This document shows, in pieces, positions 7,904 through 15,452 of a stretch of DNA of 32,066 nt. Within the stretch, counting starts at the first letter, position 1. Every line of letters begins with the position of its first letter. The position numbers and the translations under genes were made by a program. The stretch covers positions 1-32,066 of the forward strand of contig JALHMJ010000020.1 in NCBI GenBank assembly GCA_022844105.1, read 5' to 3'. Under the pieces are notes generated by a model. That model was given only the letters and a program-made list of their open reading frames with translations. It had not been told where the DNA came from and searched no databases. The stretch comes from Hyphomicrobium sp. (GTDB lineage Bacteria; Pseudomonadota; Alphaproteobacteria; Rhizobiales; Hyphomicrobiaceae).

Positions 7904-8545
7904 ATGGAAAAGGAACCAGCATGCACACCTAACAAGCAGCTATCCAGAACACCCTGGAACAAAGGCAAGCTCATCGGAGCCAAGCCTCCTCTAAAGCCAA
8001 GCCACGTCTGGTCGATACGAACGAAGCTGCAAATCGAACGCAAAACGCGTGATCTCGCGTTGTTCAACTTCGCTATCGATAGCAAATTGCGCGGTTGTGA
8101 CGTCGTCGCCGTTCACGTCGATGACGTTGCCCCAAGCGGCTACTCAATGGACCGCGCGACCATACGGCAGAAGAAGACCGGCAGGCCGGTACGATTCGAG
8201 CTGACGGACCAGTCGCGAATGGCCATCGACGACTACCTGAGAAAGACCGGGCGACAGCCAGGCCAGTTTCTGTTCGCCGGCCGCAAAGATGATGGTAAGC
8301 GCGGCTTGACCACCCGTCAGTACGCTCGCCTCGTCCAAGAGTGGGTCGCCAGCATCGGCCTCAACCCCGCGAAATTCGGCACCCATTCCCTGCGCCGAAC
8401 AAAGGCGGTGCTGATCTACCGGCGAACTGGCAATCTCCGGGCTGTCCAGCTTCTGCTCGGTCACTCCAAGATCGAGAGCACGGTGAGGTATCTCGGCATA
8501 GAGGTCGACGATGCGATCGAGATCGCGGAGAAGATTGATATCTGA
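7904..8545 (+). CDS. Short tyrosine recombinase (phage integrase family)
   Basis: A 213-residue site-specific tyrosine recombinase. Catalytic residues can be placed in order: Arg63 (KLRGCDVV), a beta-strand Lys91 (RQKKTGRP), His161 and Arg164 (HSLRR), His187 (LLGHSKIESTVRYLG) and the nucleophile Tyr196. It is much shorter than full-length integrases (about 300-400 residues): the arm-binding and most of the core-binding N-domain are missing and replaced by a basic 30-residue lead-in with TPWNKGKLIGAKPPLK. The ATG at 7904 has a good AGGAGA ribosome binding site, so this is probably the natural form, a compact integrase type common on alphaproteobacterial islands and plasmids. It lies 0.9 kb from tRNA-Arg and points towards it. 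Confidence 0.9.
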   Translation: MEKEPACTPNKQLSRTPWNKGKLIGAKPPLKPSHVWSIRTKLQIERKTRDLALFNFAIDSKLRGCDVVAVHVDDVAPSGYSMDRATIRQKKTGRPVRFELTDQSRMAIDDYLRKTGRQPGQFLFAGRKDDGKRGLTTRQYARLVQEWVASIGLNPAKFGTHSLRRTKAVLIYRRTGNLRAVQLLLGHSKIESTVRYLGIEVDDAIEIAEKIDI

Positions 8546-9020
8546 CCGGCAGTCGAAATACTCCCAACAACGGACGTGCTCGGCGACGTCTTTGGCGTTG
8601 CCGAGCATGCCGAGCTCGATGTCCACACATGGGATGTCGCTGCCGTGCGGTTGAATGCCTGCGTGAAATTCTGGCTCCGCTTAATCGGCGACTGGCCGAC
8701 CGACCCGAGATCTGTCGTGGTCCCATTGACTTCTAATTTCAGCTAGCAAGATTTCCCGACGGCAATGGGCCGCGCGCTCTTGAGCTCGCAGCGCCGATGA
8801 TTTGACATTCGTCCCAATCTGGCTTTCAATTTTGACGTCCAGGGCGCTGCGAATCCAACCGCGCAACCGCCCACCCGGTCCTGAGAGCCAGAGGGGATCG
8901 CTACAAAGCAAGCGGTCCTCCGCTGCGGGCTCTCGATCATACCGGCATCTCGCGACTCAACGGTGTTGGAACGCACGGGAGACGTGCGTTCTTTTCATCA
9001 ACTCGCGAGGAACGACCAAC
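8546..9020. other. Gene-poor stretch after the integrase, with a remnant frame
   Basis: No intact gene is supported. The integrase frame stays open after its TGA until a TAG at 8744-8746, and this segment (EILPTTDVLGDVFGVAEHA then VHTWDVAAVRL) resembles the product of 7509-7643. The rest, up to the small gene at 9021, shows no coding pattern I trust; it presumably contains that gene's promoter. Confidence 0.45.
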
Positions 9021-9368
9021 ATGAAAACGTCGAACGACCACCGCAGCCCCAAGGCAGGCCGGATGTCTGTCGAAGCAGCTCCGAAAGCAGCTTCAATTCA
9101 GGCCAAAATTGTGAAGATCACAGAGACGTGGGACACGTTCCGGAAGGCCAAGTTTGTTCGGGTCTCAATTCCTCTGAAGCGACACTACTCTTCCGCCTTC
9201 GATCACGATCAAGTCGCAGAATCGCTTCCAGTGGCTGCGGTGGCGACGATCCTTCGGCAGCACTTTGAAGAACAGATTCAGGAGTTGAACGAAGAGATCG
9301 TCGCCCTTGGGTTTGAGCCAACCATCCTCAGCTTGGAGCCGCGCTCCGAGGAAAAAGCATCCGAATAA
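9021..9368 (+). CDS. Small uncharacterised protein, 115 residues
   Basis: Not recognised. The ATG at 9021 is preferred to an in-frame start at 8802 because the upstream residues are Arg- and Ser-rich and look like non-coding translation. The protein is basic at the N-terminus (KTSNDHRSPKAGR) and acidic at the C-terminus. The middle predicts a beta strand FVRVSIPLKRHYSSAF and two helices, LPVAAVATILRQHFEEQIQ and a shorter one. No cysteine, membrane segment or signal peptide is present. It lies between the integrase and tRNA-Arg, where island-specific accessory or regulatory genes are common. A DNA-binding role is possible but not shown. Confidence 0.5.
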   Translation: MKTSNDHRSPKAGRMSVEAAPKAASIQAKIVKITETWDTFRKAKFVRVSIPLKRHYSSAFDHDQVAESLPVAAVATILRQHFEEQIQELNEEIVALGFEPTILSLEPRSEEKASE

Positions 9369-9451
9369 TCGATTGGCGCTGGCCCTAGACTCCAAATCGG
9401 GGCCAGCGCCGACCCTGACAACAAGTCATTTCTTATTATATTTCAGGAAGC

Positions 9452-9528
9452 TGGCGCGCCCGGCAGGACTTGAACCTGCGACCCCAAGATTAGAAATCTC
9501 GTGCTCTATCCAGCTGAGCTACGGGCGC
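9452..9528 (-). tRNA. tRNA-Arg (anticodon UCU)
   Basis: On the minus strand the 77 bases fold as a complete tRNA: acceptor GCGCCCG pairs with CGGGCGC, D stem GCTC/GAGC, anticodon stem CGAGA/TCTTG with loop TTTCTAA, and T stem GCAGG/CCTGC with loop TTCAAGT. The anticodon is TCT, reading AGA. The discriminator base is G and the CCA end is encoded at 9452-9454. It is the intact gene beside a broken second copy about 100 bases away. Confidence 0.95.
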
Positions 9529-9623
9529 GAACTGGATCGATACGGTTCGGTACACGGTTCGCAGAAAATCGGCCATTCGCCAAGCCCTTGAACCCACTAA
9601 ATTTTTCTCGGTCAGAACAACGA

Positions 9624-9663
9624 CTTAGAAGGCGAGTGCTCTATCCAACTGAGCTACGGGCGC
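9624..9663 (-). pseudogene. Broken tRNA-Arg(UCU): 5' half only
   Basis: The minus strand carries a tRNA-Arg 5' half: acceptor GCGCCCG, TA, D arm GCTC-AGTTGGATA-GAGC, then CTCGC and anticodon loop CTTCTAA. The first 27 bases match the intact neighbouring tRNA at all but one position. After the loop, pairing stops: the 3' anticodon stem (GCGAG expected), the variable loop, T arm and acceptor 3' strand are absent. The break at the anticodon loop is where many tyrosine recombinases exchange strands, so this may be a scar of island insertion. Confidence 0.85.
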
Positions 9664-9726
9664 GGAGTGTGATCGCTACATCGTCGGAGTGGACGGCGTC
9701 ACGCCACGCGAGCGACGCCGCAGCAA

Positions 9727-10032
9727 TTAATGGGTCCAGTTATCGCGGCGGCCGAATTGGAAGTTGTCGGCGTAGGCTTTGCGGAGTGGCTTGCGCGGCG
9801 TCGGCTCGATGACGGTGTAGGCGAGGCCGTTGCGCGTCGCATAGGTCATTGCTTCTTCCTTCGTGTCGAAGGCGAGCTTGACCTGCTGGCGCATGTCAGA
9901 TGACGACGTCCAGCCCATCAACGGATCGATCTGGCGCGCCGCCGAGGGCTCGTATTCGAGGATCCATTCCCGCGTGCGGCCCTCGCCGGACTGCATCGCC
10001 GTCTTGGCCGGCTTGTAGATCCTCACTGTCAT
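9727..10032 (-). CDS. NDUFS4-like complex I accessory subunit (ETC complex I subunit family)
   Basis: A 101-residue homologue of the mitochondrial 18 kDa NDUFS4 (ETC_C1_NDUFA4) family, an accessory subunit of respiratory NADH:ubiquinone oxidoreductase that occurs in alphaproteobacteria and mitochondria. Hallmarks in order are RIYKPAKTAMQSG, REWILEYEP, DPLMGWTSSSDMRQQVKLAF, the helix KEEAMTYATRNG and the C-terminal KAYADNFQFGRRDNWTH, including the near-invariant DNF and final W-TH. It is soluble and docks on the peripheral arm. It lies between tRNA-Arg and tRNA-Pro; I recall this as an ordinary alphaproteobacterial chromosomal layout. Confidence 0.93.
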   Translation of the reverse strand: MTVRIYKPAKTAMQSGEGRTREWILEYEPSAARQIDPLMGWTSSSDMRQQVKLAFDTKEEAMTYATRNGLAYTVIEPTPRKPLRKAYADNFQFGRRDNWTH

Positions 10033-10066
10033 GGTTCGACCCGATCTTGATCAACGTCGATGTATA

Positions 10067-10143
10067 TGGTCGGGGCGACAGGATTTGAACCCACGACCCT
10101 CTGCTCCCAAAGCAGATGCTCTACCAGGCTGAGCTACGCCCCG
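10067..10143 (-). tRNA. tRNA-Pro (anticodon UGG)
   Basis: On the minus strand 77 bases fold as a tRNA: acceptor CGGGGCG/CGCCCCG, D arm GCTC...GAGC, anticodon stem TCTGC/GCAGA with loop TTTGGGA, and T stem GTGGG/CCTGT-type with loop TTCAAAT. The anticodon is TGG (Pro). The discriminator is A, and CCA is encoded at 10067-10069. Confidence 0.94.
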
Positions 10144-10214
10144 ATGCCCTCTGTCTGCCGTTTCGTTCGACCGGGGTCAAGGGCGGCTTTATTTGCCGGT
10201 TGAGCGCCACCCGT

Positions 10215-10724
10215 TTAGGGCCGGGTGGCAGACGTGAAATGTCGATGGCGGACCTTGTCGCCGGGCTTCAAGCCCAGGCGCTTGGCGGCACCGCCCGCAA
10301 TTTCGAGAACCGCTGCCACGGGTCCATTGGACGCAATGATGTCCTCGGAGTGCGGCTCGGTCATTGCTTCGATCCGGTGCACGGTTCCGTCTGACCGGAT
10401 GAATACCATGTCGAGCGGGATGTAGGTGTTGCGCATCCACATTGAGGTCTCACGCGGCGGCGAATGCGTGAACAGCATACCGCGGCGCTCGGGCAGTTCG
10501 GTGCGGTACATGAGGCCTAACGCCTGCCGAGCCGGTGTGTCGGCGATCTCGACATCGAGAGTCACGACGCCGGCTTTGGTCACAATATCGAGCTTTTCGG
10601 TTGACTGGGGGGCTGGGTCCGCCCGGCCGTCGCGCGCGGTCGCCACAGCCAGACCCAGGCCGCCGCTTAAAAAAGCAAGGGCCGCCCCCAGGGCAGCCCT
10701 CGTTGTCTGTCGACGCTGTGCCAT
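10215..10724 (-). CDS. DUF192 family exported protein
   Basis: A 169-residue protein with an N-terminal signal peptide: basic start MAQRRQTTR, a hydrophobic stretch of about residues 10-29, and a likely cleavage before residue 37. The mature part is a DUF192 domain, with TPARQALGLMYRTELPERRGMLF, MWMRNTYIPLDMVFI and LEIAGGAAKRLGLKPGD all in place. DUF192 proteins are small beta-barrel proteins of unknown function, found in bacteria and archaea. Expected in the periplasm, perhaps membrane-attached. It sits next to the cold-shock gene on the same strand, with 32 bases between them. Confidence 0.88.
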   Translation of the reverse strand: MAQRRQTTRAALGAALAFLSGGLGLAVATARDGRADPAPQSTEKLDIVTKAGVVTLDVEIADTPARQALGLMYRTELPERRGMLFTHSPPRETSMWMRNTYIPLDMVFIRSDGTVHRIEAMTEPHSEDIIASNGPVAAVLEIAGGAAKRLGLKPGDKVRHRHFTSATRP

Positions 10725-10756
10725 ACCTCATCCCTTCATTGCAGGGACGGCGGCCA

Positions 10757-11359
10757 TCAATGCGGGGACGGCGGCACTCCCTGTGCCGGACCATCCGGAC
10801 GCAATTCCGCAGCCATCACGCCTTTTGAACCATACCCCCAGCGCACCAGAAGAGTTTGCCCGGGCCGCAGTTCCGTAAAGCCGAACCGGCGTAACGTTTC
10901 CATGTGGCAGAAAATATCCGGCGTGGTTTCGCCTCGCGTGAGGAAGCCAAAGCCACGGACCCGATTGAACCACTTGACGGTGGCGCGCTCCCAATCACTT
11001 TCAGCCACAACCTGCACGTGCGTGCGCTGCGGCAGGAGCGATGGATGAATGGCCGTGCTCTCGTCCATCGAGAGAATGTGGAAGGCCTGCATGCCCTTCG
11101 GACGCTTCAGAACCTGACAATGGACGCGAGCGCCCTCGTAGGCCGTTTGATAGCCGCCAGCCCGCAGGCACGTGACGTGCAAAAGTACGTCGGTGAGACC
11201 GTTGTCCGGGACGATGAAGCCATAGCCCTTCGAGACGTCAAACCACTTGATGCTCCCGGCGATCTCCACAACCTCGACGCCATCTTCGAGACTTGCTGCG
11301 TCAGCCGCTGTCAACTCACCGGCGACCATTGTCGCCGGAGACCCCTTGACTTCCCCCAT
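10757..11359 (-). CDS. Double cold-shock-domain protein
   Basis: A 200-residue protein with two cold-shock domains, expected to bind single-stranded RNA or DNA. Domain 1 (about residues 34-99) has GSIKWFDVSKGYGFI (RNP1 KGYGFI) and VLLHV (RNP2). Domain 2 (about residues 125-189) has ATVKWFNRVRGFGFL (RNP1 RGFGFL) and DIFCHM. A linker rich in Ser, Pro and Gln separates them. This doubled form is usual in alphaproteobacteria and differs from the 70-residue CspA. The second domain has Cys-His in RNP2, replacing the aromatic residues seen in CspA. The start ATG at 11359 has only a weak GGGG upstream; ATG 11329 in the same frame is an alternative. Confidence 0.9.
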   Translation of the reverse strand: MGEVKGSPATMVAGELTAADAASLEDGVEVVEIAGSIKWFDVSKGYGFIVPDNGLTDVLLHVTCLRAGGYQTAYEGARVHCQVLKRPKGMQAFHILSMDESTAIHPSLLPQRTHVQVVAESDWERATVKWFNRVRGFGFLTRGETTPDIFCHMETLRRFGFTELRPGQTLLVRWGYGSKGVMAAELRPDGPAQGVPPSPH

Positions 11360-11879
11360 TTGCGTGTACCCCGCTTACTTGTGCTCTCTCTACTGCTGCG
11401 CCCCTCTAGACGCCCCGACGATCATCCGACCGTTGCCCTCTCCGCGAAGGCCGGACGATGCCGGTGTGTTAACTATGCCAAGGCGTAGCTGCGCCGCTAC
11501 CCCCAATTTTTGCCTCATGGCCCTGCCGACCCGCTTCTTCACAGGAAGGTACTAAATCTAACCCTCGGATAAAGCTTGGCTAAAGCCACCCTTCCCCAAA
11601 GATGGAGTTTCTTGGGCATAGTATTTTTGAATGGTGTTCAACCGTCAAATGCACATTGAATAACTGACATCCGGGCGACCGAATCGCGGTGCTTGATTCG
11701 CCTGCAACCAGCTGGTTCTGGTTACTTTGGTTCGTGCCCGCTGACGGGTCTTGGCAGCTCCCCATCCACCAGTTATCCACATGCAGCCGGGGCGCTCTGC
11801 TCTGTTATGGCGCGGGATGGCGATTGACGGCTGGCCCTTCAGCCACACCTTTTCACCTCGATAAAACCAGGAATGGTGC
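11360..11879. other. Divergent intergenic region between the cold-shock gene and gloA
   Basis: No gene is supported. It must hold the promoters of the two divergent genes. I note a 12-bp perfect palindrome AACCAGCTGGTT (11706-11717), a single DnaA-box consensus TTATCCACA (11773-11781), and a small T-rich stretch near 11621. None of these alone assigns a function. Confidence 0.5.
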
Positions 11880-12320
11880 ATGCGATTTTTGCATACGATG
11901 GTCCGCGTCACTGATCTCAGCGCGAGTTTGCGCTTCTATTGCGAGCAGTTGGGACTGATCGAAATCCGGCGGTTCGACAACCCTGTTGGACGATTTACGC
12001 TGGTGTTTCTTGCTGCTCCTGGCGACCAGCCGCGCGCGGGGACCGAGAGGGCACCGTTGATCGAGTTGACCCACAATTGGGACCCTGAAATCTATGACTC
12101 AGCCCGAAACTTTGGCCACCTCGCCTTCGAGGTCGACGACATTTACGCCACCTGCCAGAGGTTGCAGGCAGGTGGCGTGACCATTGCGCGGCCACCGCGT
12201 GACGGGCGAATGGCCTTCGTGCGGTCGCCCGATCTCGTCTCGGTCGAGTTGCTGCAAAAAGGCGCGGCACTCGCGCCGAGTGATCCGTGGACATCCATGC
12301 CCAACACCGGAACGTGGTAA
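11880..12320 (+). CDS. gloA: Lactoylglutathione lyase (glyoxalase I)
   Basis: A 146-residue glyoxalase I of the VOC superfamily, which converts the methylglyoxal-glutathione hemithioacetal to S-lactoylglutathione. Two beta-alpha-beta-beta-beta modules are visible. Metal ligands appear at the expected places: His5 (MRFLHTMVRV), Glu62 (LIELTHN), His76 (FGHLAF) and Glu123 (VSVELLQ). The length is normal for the short bacterial Ni2+-type enzyme. An AGGA precedes the ATG. It ends 38 bases before the flavoprotein gene on the same strand, so they may be co-transcribed. Confidence 0.92.
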   Translation: MRFLHTMVRVTDLSASLRFYCEQLGLIEIRRFDNPVGRFTLVFLAAPGDQPRAGTERAPLIELTHNWDPEIYDSARNFGHLAFEVDDIYATCQRLQAGGVTIARPPRDGRMAFVRSPDLVSVELLQKGAALAPSDPWTSMPNTGTW

Positions 12321-12358
12321 GCCTCGCGGCCTGATCGAACGAGAAAGCTCCCCTCCCT

Positions 12359-13564
12359 TTGAAACACGTTGCCATCATCGGTGCGGGCCCCGCTGGCCTT
12401 GCCGCCGCCGAAATGCTGAGCCAGCACGGACTTCGCGTCACCGTGTTTGATCGCATGGCCTCGCCGGCGCGCAAGTTCCTCATGGCGGGCCGCGGTGGCC
12501 TCAATCTCACTCATTCGGAGGCGTTGGAAACGTTCCTGCCGCGCTACGGTGCGCGTGCCTCAGACCTTGCGCGATATATCGAAGTTCATCCACCCGTAGA
12601 GGTCGTCGCATGGGCCGAGGGCCTGGGCCAGGAAACCTTCGTCGGCACGAGCGGACGCATTTTTCCCAAAGCGATGAAGGCTTCGCCGCTGCTGCGCGCA
12701 TGGCTACGCCGCCTCAACGCACTGGGGGTTGAGATAAAGCTGCACCAGACATGGCAAGGCTGGAGCGAAAACGCACAACCACTCATCAGCGACAACGGCG
12801 AGACGCCGGTCGCATTTGCCTGCGACGCAACGATCCTGGCGCTTGGCGGCGCGAGTTGGCCACGCCTGGGCTCGGACGGATCTTGGCGCGCGATCCTTCA
12901 ATCGGAAGGAATAGCCGTCACACCATTTACACCTTCGAATTGCGGTCTTCTCATCGATTGGAGTGAGCATCTGAAATCGCGTTTTGCGGGCGAACCCTTG
13001 AAGCGCGTCGGGGTTACGTTCGAAGGCGAAACACAGCGCGGCGAAGCGGTTGTGACGCGCAACGGCTTGGAAGGTGGCGTGGTTTACGCCCTCTCGTCCA
13101 CGATTTCTGAACGCACACAGGGGGGGTCGTGGGTTGTTATCAGCCTCGACCTCAAGCCCGACGAACCACACGAGGTTATCGCCAACCGTTTGCGCCGTCC
13201 GCGCGGCAAGGATTCGGTTTCCAATTGGCTGCGCAAATGCCTGAAGCTCGCGCCCACCGCCATCGGTATCCTGCGCGAGGCACAGCGCGACCTGCCCCAC
13301 GATCCCGATGACCTCGCCCGATTGATCAAGGCGTTGCCTTTAACGGTGAAAGGCACGTGCGGTCTGGACCGCGCGATCTCCACCGCTGGCGGCGTCGCCT
13401 TTGATGGGCTCAACGATAAGCTGATGTTGAAAGCGCGCCCTGGAACGTTCGTTGCCGGAGAAATGCTCGACTGGGACGCCCCCACCGGCGGCTACCTGCT
13501 GCAGGCGACGCTCGCCACCGGACTGGCGGCGGCACACGGCGTCATGCAGTATTTAGGCGAGTGA
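12359..13564 (+). CDS. YhiN/HI0933-family flavoprotein (TIGR03862 type)
   Basis: A 401-residue FAD-dependent oxidoreductase. Residues 4-19 hold the dinucleotide-binding VAIIGAGPAGLAAAEML. Next come GRGGLNLTHSE, ALGGASWPRLGSDGSW, and near the end a GTFVAGEMLDWDAPTGGYLLQ segment that closes the FAD site. These match the TIGR03862 subgroup of the BaiN/YhiN family, whose substrate is unknown. The start is a TTG at 12359 with GAGAAAG upstream; no nearby ATG keeps the FAD motif at the N-terminus. The length is normal. It is likely cytosolic. Confidence 0.88.
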   Translation: MKHVAIIGAGPAGLAAAEMLSQHGLRVTVFDRMASPARKFLMAGRGGLNLTHSEALETFLPRYGARASDLARYIEVHPPVEVVAWAEGLGQETFVGTSGRIFPKAMKASPLLRAWLRRLNALGVEIKLHQTWQGWSENAQPLISDNGETPVAFACDATILALGGASWPRLGSDGSWRAILQSEGIAVTPFTPSNCGLLIDWSEHLKSRFAGEPLKRVGVTFEGETQRGEAVVTRNGLEGGVVYALSSTISERTQGGSWVVISLDLKPDEPHEVIANRLRRPRGKDSVSNWLRKCLKLAPTAIGILREAQRDLPHDPDDLARLIKALPLTVKGTCGLDRAISTAGGVAFDGLNDKLMLKARPGTFVAGEMLDWDAPTGGYLLQATLATGLAAAHGVMQYLGE

Positions 13565-13602
13565 TGGCCGCAGCCGACCGCTGCCGCCGCGACCGTCTGC
13601 CG

Positions 13603-13624
13603 GCAATCCCTGGGACGGGATTGC
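13603..13624 (+). terminator. Possible hairpin after the flavoprotein gene
   Basis: An 8-bp perfect stem GCAATCCC/GGGATTGC with a 6-base loop lies 38 bases after the flavoprotein stop. No U tract follows directly, so it is at best a weak or factor-dependent terminator. Confidence 0.3.
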
Positions 13625-13730
13625 GCTGCAGTGCATAAACGCAAAAATTTTCTCTCTGTGCGCCCACCGCGCAAAGCAATCCGTTCTTTTTTCTACTCAA
13701 GGCTTCAATTGCGGATTGATTTCGCTTAAG

Positions 13731-13748
13731 TTCCGGAAATTCCGGAGG
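13731..13748 (+). promoter_or_regulatory. TTCCGG direct repeat overlapping the cysH ribosome binding site
   Basis: TTCCGG at 13731-13736 and again at 13740-13745, nine bases apart; the first extends into the palindrome TTCCGGAA, and the second runs into the Shine-Dalgarno GGAGG (13744-13748). A protein or RNA structure here would block translation of cysH. Whether it is used is unknown. Confidence 0.35.
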
Positions 13749-13755
13749 CTCTTCC

Positions 13756-14550
13756 ATGACGCACCCTTTATCCCAACCGCAGCCCGCTGGGGCCGCGAGC
13801 CAGCCAATTTCGCCCGCAGCAGGCGCCGCCGAGGCTGCCAGGCTCGATGACGCGATCGCCGCTGCGCCGGACCTCGTTGCACGGCTTCGTTTGATCGCAG
13901 ACCATGTCCCCGGCCGCGTCGCCTTTTCCACCTCACTGGGCATCGAGGATCAGGCTGTTTTTGCCGGCATCGCATTGGCAGAACTGCCGTTCGATGTTTT
14001 CACTCTCGATACCGGCCGCCATTTTCCCGAAACTCTGGAAACGCTCTCAGCGACGGAGGCGCGATACGACCGGCGCATCCGCATTGTTTTTCCCGACGCA
14101 ACCGAGGTTGAAGCGCTGGTCGCGCGCGATGGCATCATGGGTTTCCGTCAGGCCATCGAAAACCGCAAAGCCTGCTGCAATGTTCGCAAGGTGCATCCTT
14201 TGAACAAGGCGTTGGCCGGTGCCGACGGCTGGATCACGGGTCTTCGCCGCGATCAATCGGCTGGCCGCGCGCACGTGCCCTTTGCCGAATGGGACGCAAA
14301 CCTTTCTCTCATCAAACTGAACCCCATCGCTGATTGGTCACTCGAAGCACTTGAAGCCTACGTGGAGGCGAATGCCGTGCCCGTTAATCCTTTGCACGCG
14401 CGGGGCTTCCCTTCCATCGGCTGCCAGCCGTGCACGCGCGCCATTCACCCGGGCGAAGACATCCGCGCCGGTCGCTGGTGGTGGGAGAACGAAGATGGGA
14501 AGGAATGCGGGCTGCACAATCGCCCGAAAGCTCAGGATGCCGCTGCATGA
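13756..14550 (+). CDS. cysH: Adenylylsulfate (APS) reductase
   Basis: A 264-residue assimilatory sulfonucleotide reductase that makes sulfite from an adenylylated sulfate with thioredoxin. The PP-loop-like [12 protein letters not shown] (residues 58-69) binds the nucleotide. Cys140-Cys141 (KACCNVRK) and Cys223-x2-Cys226 (GCQPCTR) are the [4Fe-4S] ligands typical of enzymes that use APS and not PAPS, and Cys251 in KECGLHN is the catalytic cysteine. The N-terminal 45 residues are extra and Ala-rich. It opens the cysHDN operon; its stop overlaps the cysD start (ATGA). No APS kinase domain is seen in the cluster, in agreement with direct APS reduction. Confidence 0.95.
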   Translation: MTHPLSQPQPAGAASQPISPAAGAAEAARLDDAIAAAPDLVARLRLIADHVPGRVAFSTSLGIEDQAVFAGIALAELPFDVFTLDTGRHFPETLETLSATEARYDRRIRIVFPDATEVEALVARDGIMGFRQAIENRKACCNVRKVHPLNKALAGADGWITGLRRDQSAGRAHVPFAEWDANLSLIKLNPIADWSLEALEAYVEANAVPVNPLHARGFPSIGCQPCTRAIHPGEDIRAGRWWWENEDGKECGLHNRPKAQDAAA

Positions 14551-15452
14551 CTGTAGAAATTTCACATCTCGATCTGCTCGAAGCCGAGAGCATCCATATT
14601 TTTCGCGAGGCGGCCGCTCAATTCCGCAAACCCGTGCTGCTGTATTCGATCGGCAAGGATTCAACTGTTCTTCTGCATCTGGCTCGGAAGGCTTTCTGGC
14701 CCGGCAAACTGCCCTTTCCGATCCTGCACGTGAACACGACGTGGAAGTTCAAGGAAATGATCGCATTCCGCGATCACTGGGTGAAGGAGTTCGATCTCGA
14801 TCTGATCGAGATGACGAACCACGAAGCGATCGCCAAGGGCGTGAACCCTTACGACTATTCGCCATCGATCTACACGGACATCATGAAGACAGTGCCGCTG
14901 AAGGCGGGGCTTGATCAACACGGGTTCGATGGCGCGTTCGGCGGCGCGCGTCGCGACGAGGAGGCAAGCCGCGCGAAGGAGCGCGTCTTTTCCTTCCGCG
15001 CAGAGGGTCATCGCTGGGATCCGCGCCGGCAACGTCCTGAGATGTGGCGCTTGCTCAACGGCCGGCTGGGCGCGGGTGAAACCGCGCGCATCTTTCCGCT
15101 TTCGAATTGGACCGAGCGCGATATCTGGCGCTACATCCTGCGCGAAAAGCTCGATGTGGTGCCTCTCTATATGGCGGCCGAACGGCCAACCATCGAGCGC
15201 AACGGCCAAATCCTCATGTATGACGACAATCGCTTTCCCTTGAAGCCAGGCGAGACGCCGGTCATGCGCTCGATCCGGTTTCGGACGCTTGGCTGCTGGC
15301 CGCTCACGGCCGCCGTCGAATCGAACGCCGTCACGATCGAGGAGGTCGTTGCGGAAACGCTCGGGGCTCGCAACTCGGAGCGTTCCGGCCGGTTGATCGA
15401 TCACGATCAAGTGGGCGCCATGGAGAAGAAGAAGCAGGAAGGTTATTTCTGA
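14547..15452 (+). CDS. cysD: Sulfate adenylyltransferase subunit 2
   Basis: A 301-residue ATP pyrophosphatase that, with CysN, forms APS from sulfate and ATP. The PP-loop [13 protein letters not shown] lies near residues 34-46, and [20 protein letters not shown] and the C-terminal [21 protein letters not shown] region, cited here by its ends, are typical of CysD. The ATG at 14547 overlaps the cysH stop, and the TGA overlaps the cysN start (TGATG), so the three genes are tightly coupled. Longer in-frame starts inside cysH were rejected because the extra residues do not match CysD. Confidence 0.96.
   Translation: MTVEISHLDLLEAESIHIFREAAAQFRKPVLLYSIGKDSTVLLHLARKAFWPGKLPFPILHVNTTWKFKEMIAFRDHWVKEFDLDLIEMTNHEAIAKGVNPYDYSPSIYTDIMKTVPLKAGLDQHGFDGAFGGARRDEEASRAKERVFSFRAEGHRWDPRRQRPEMWRLLNGRLGAGETARIFPLSNWTERDIWRYILREKLDVVPLYMAAERPTIERNGQILMYDDNRFPLKPGETPVMRSIRFRTLGCWPLTAAVESNAVTIEEVVAETLGARNSERSGRLIDHDQVGAMEKKKQEGYF

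Noticed and set aside
9580..9612. A TTGAACCCACT segment as the missing T arm of the broken tRNA-Arg
   Set aside because: The flanking bases do not form the T stem, and no acceptor 3' strand follows.
11773..11781. A single DnaA box as a replication origin
   Set aside because: Only one box, no cluster, no AT-rich unwinding region and no dnaA, parAB or repABC neighbour.
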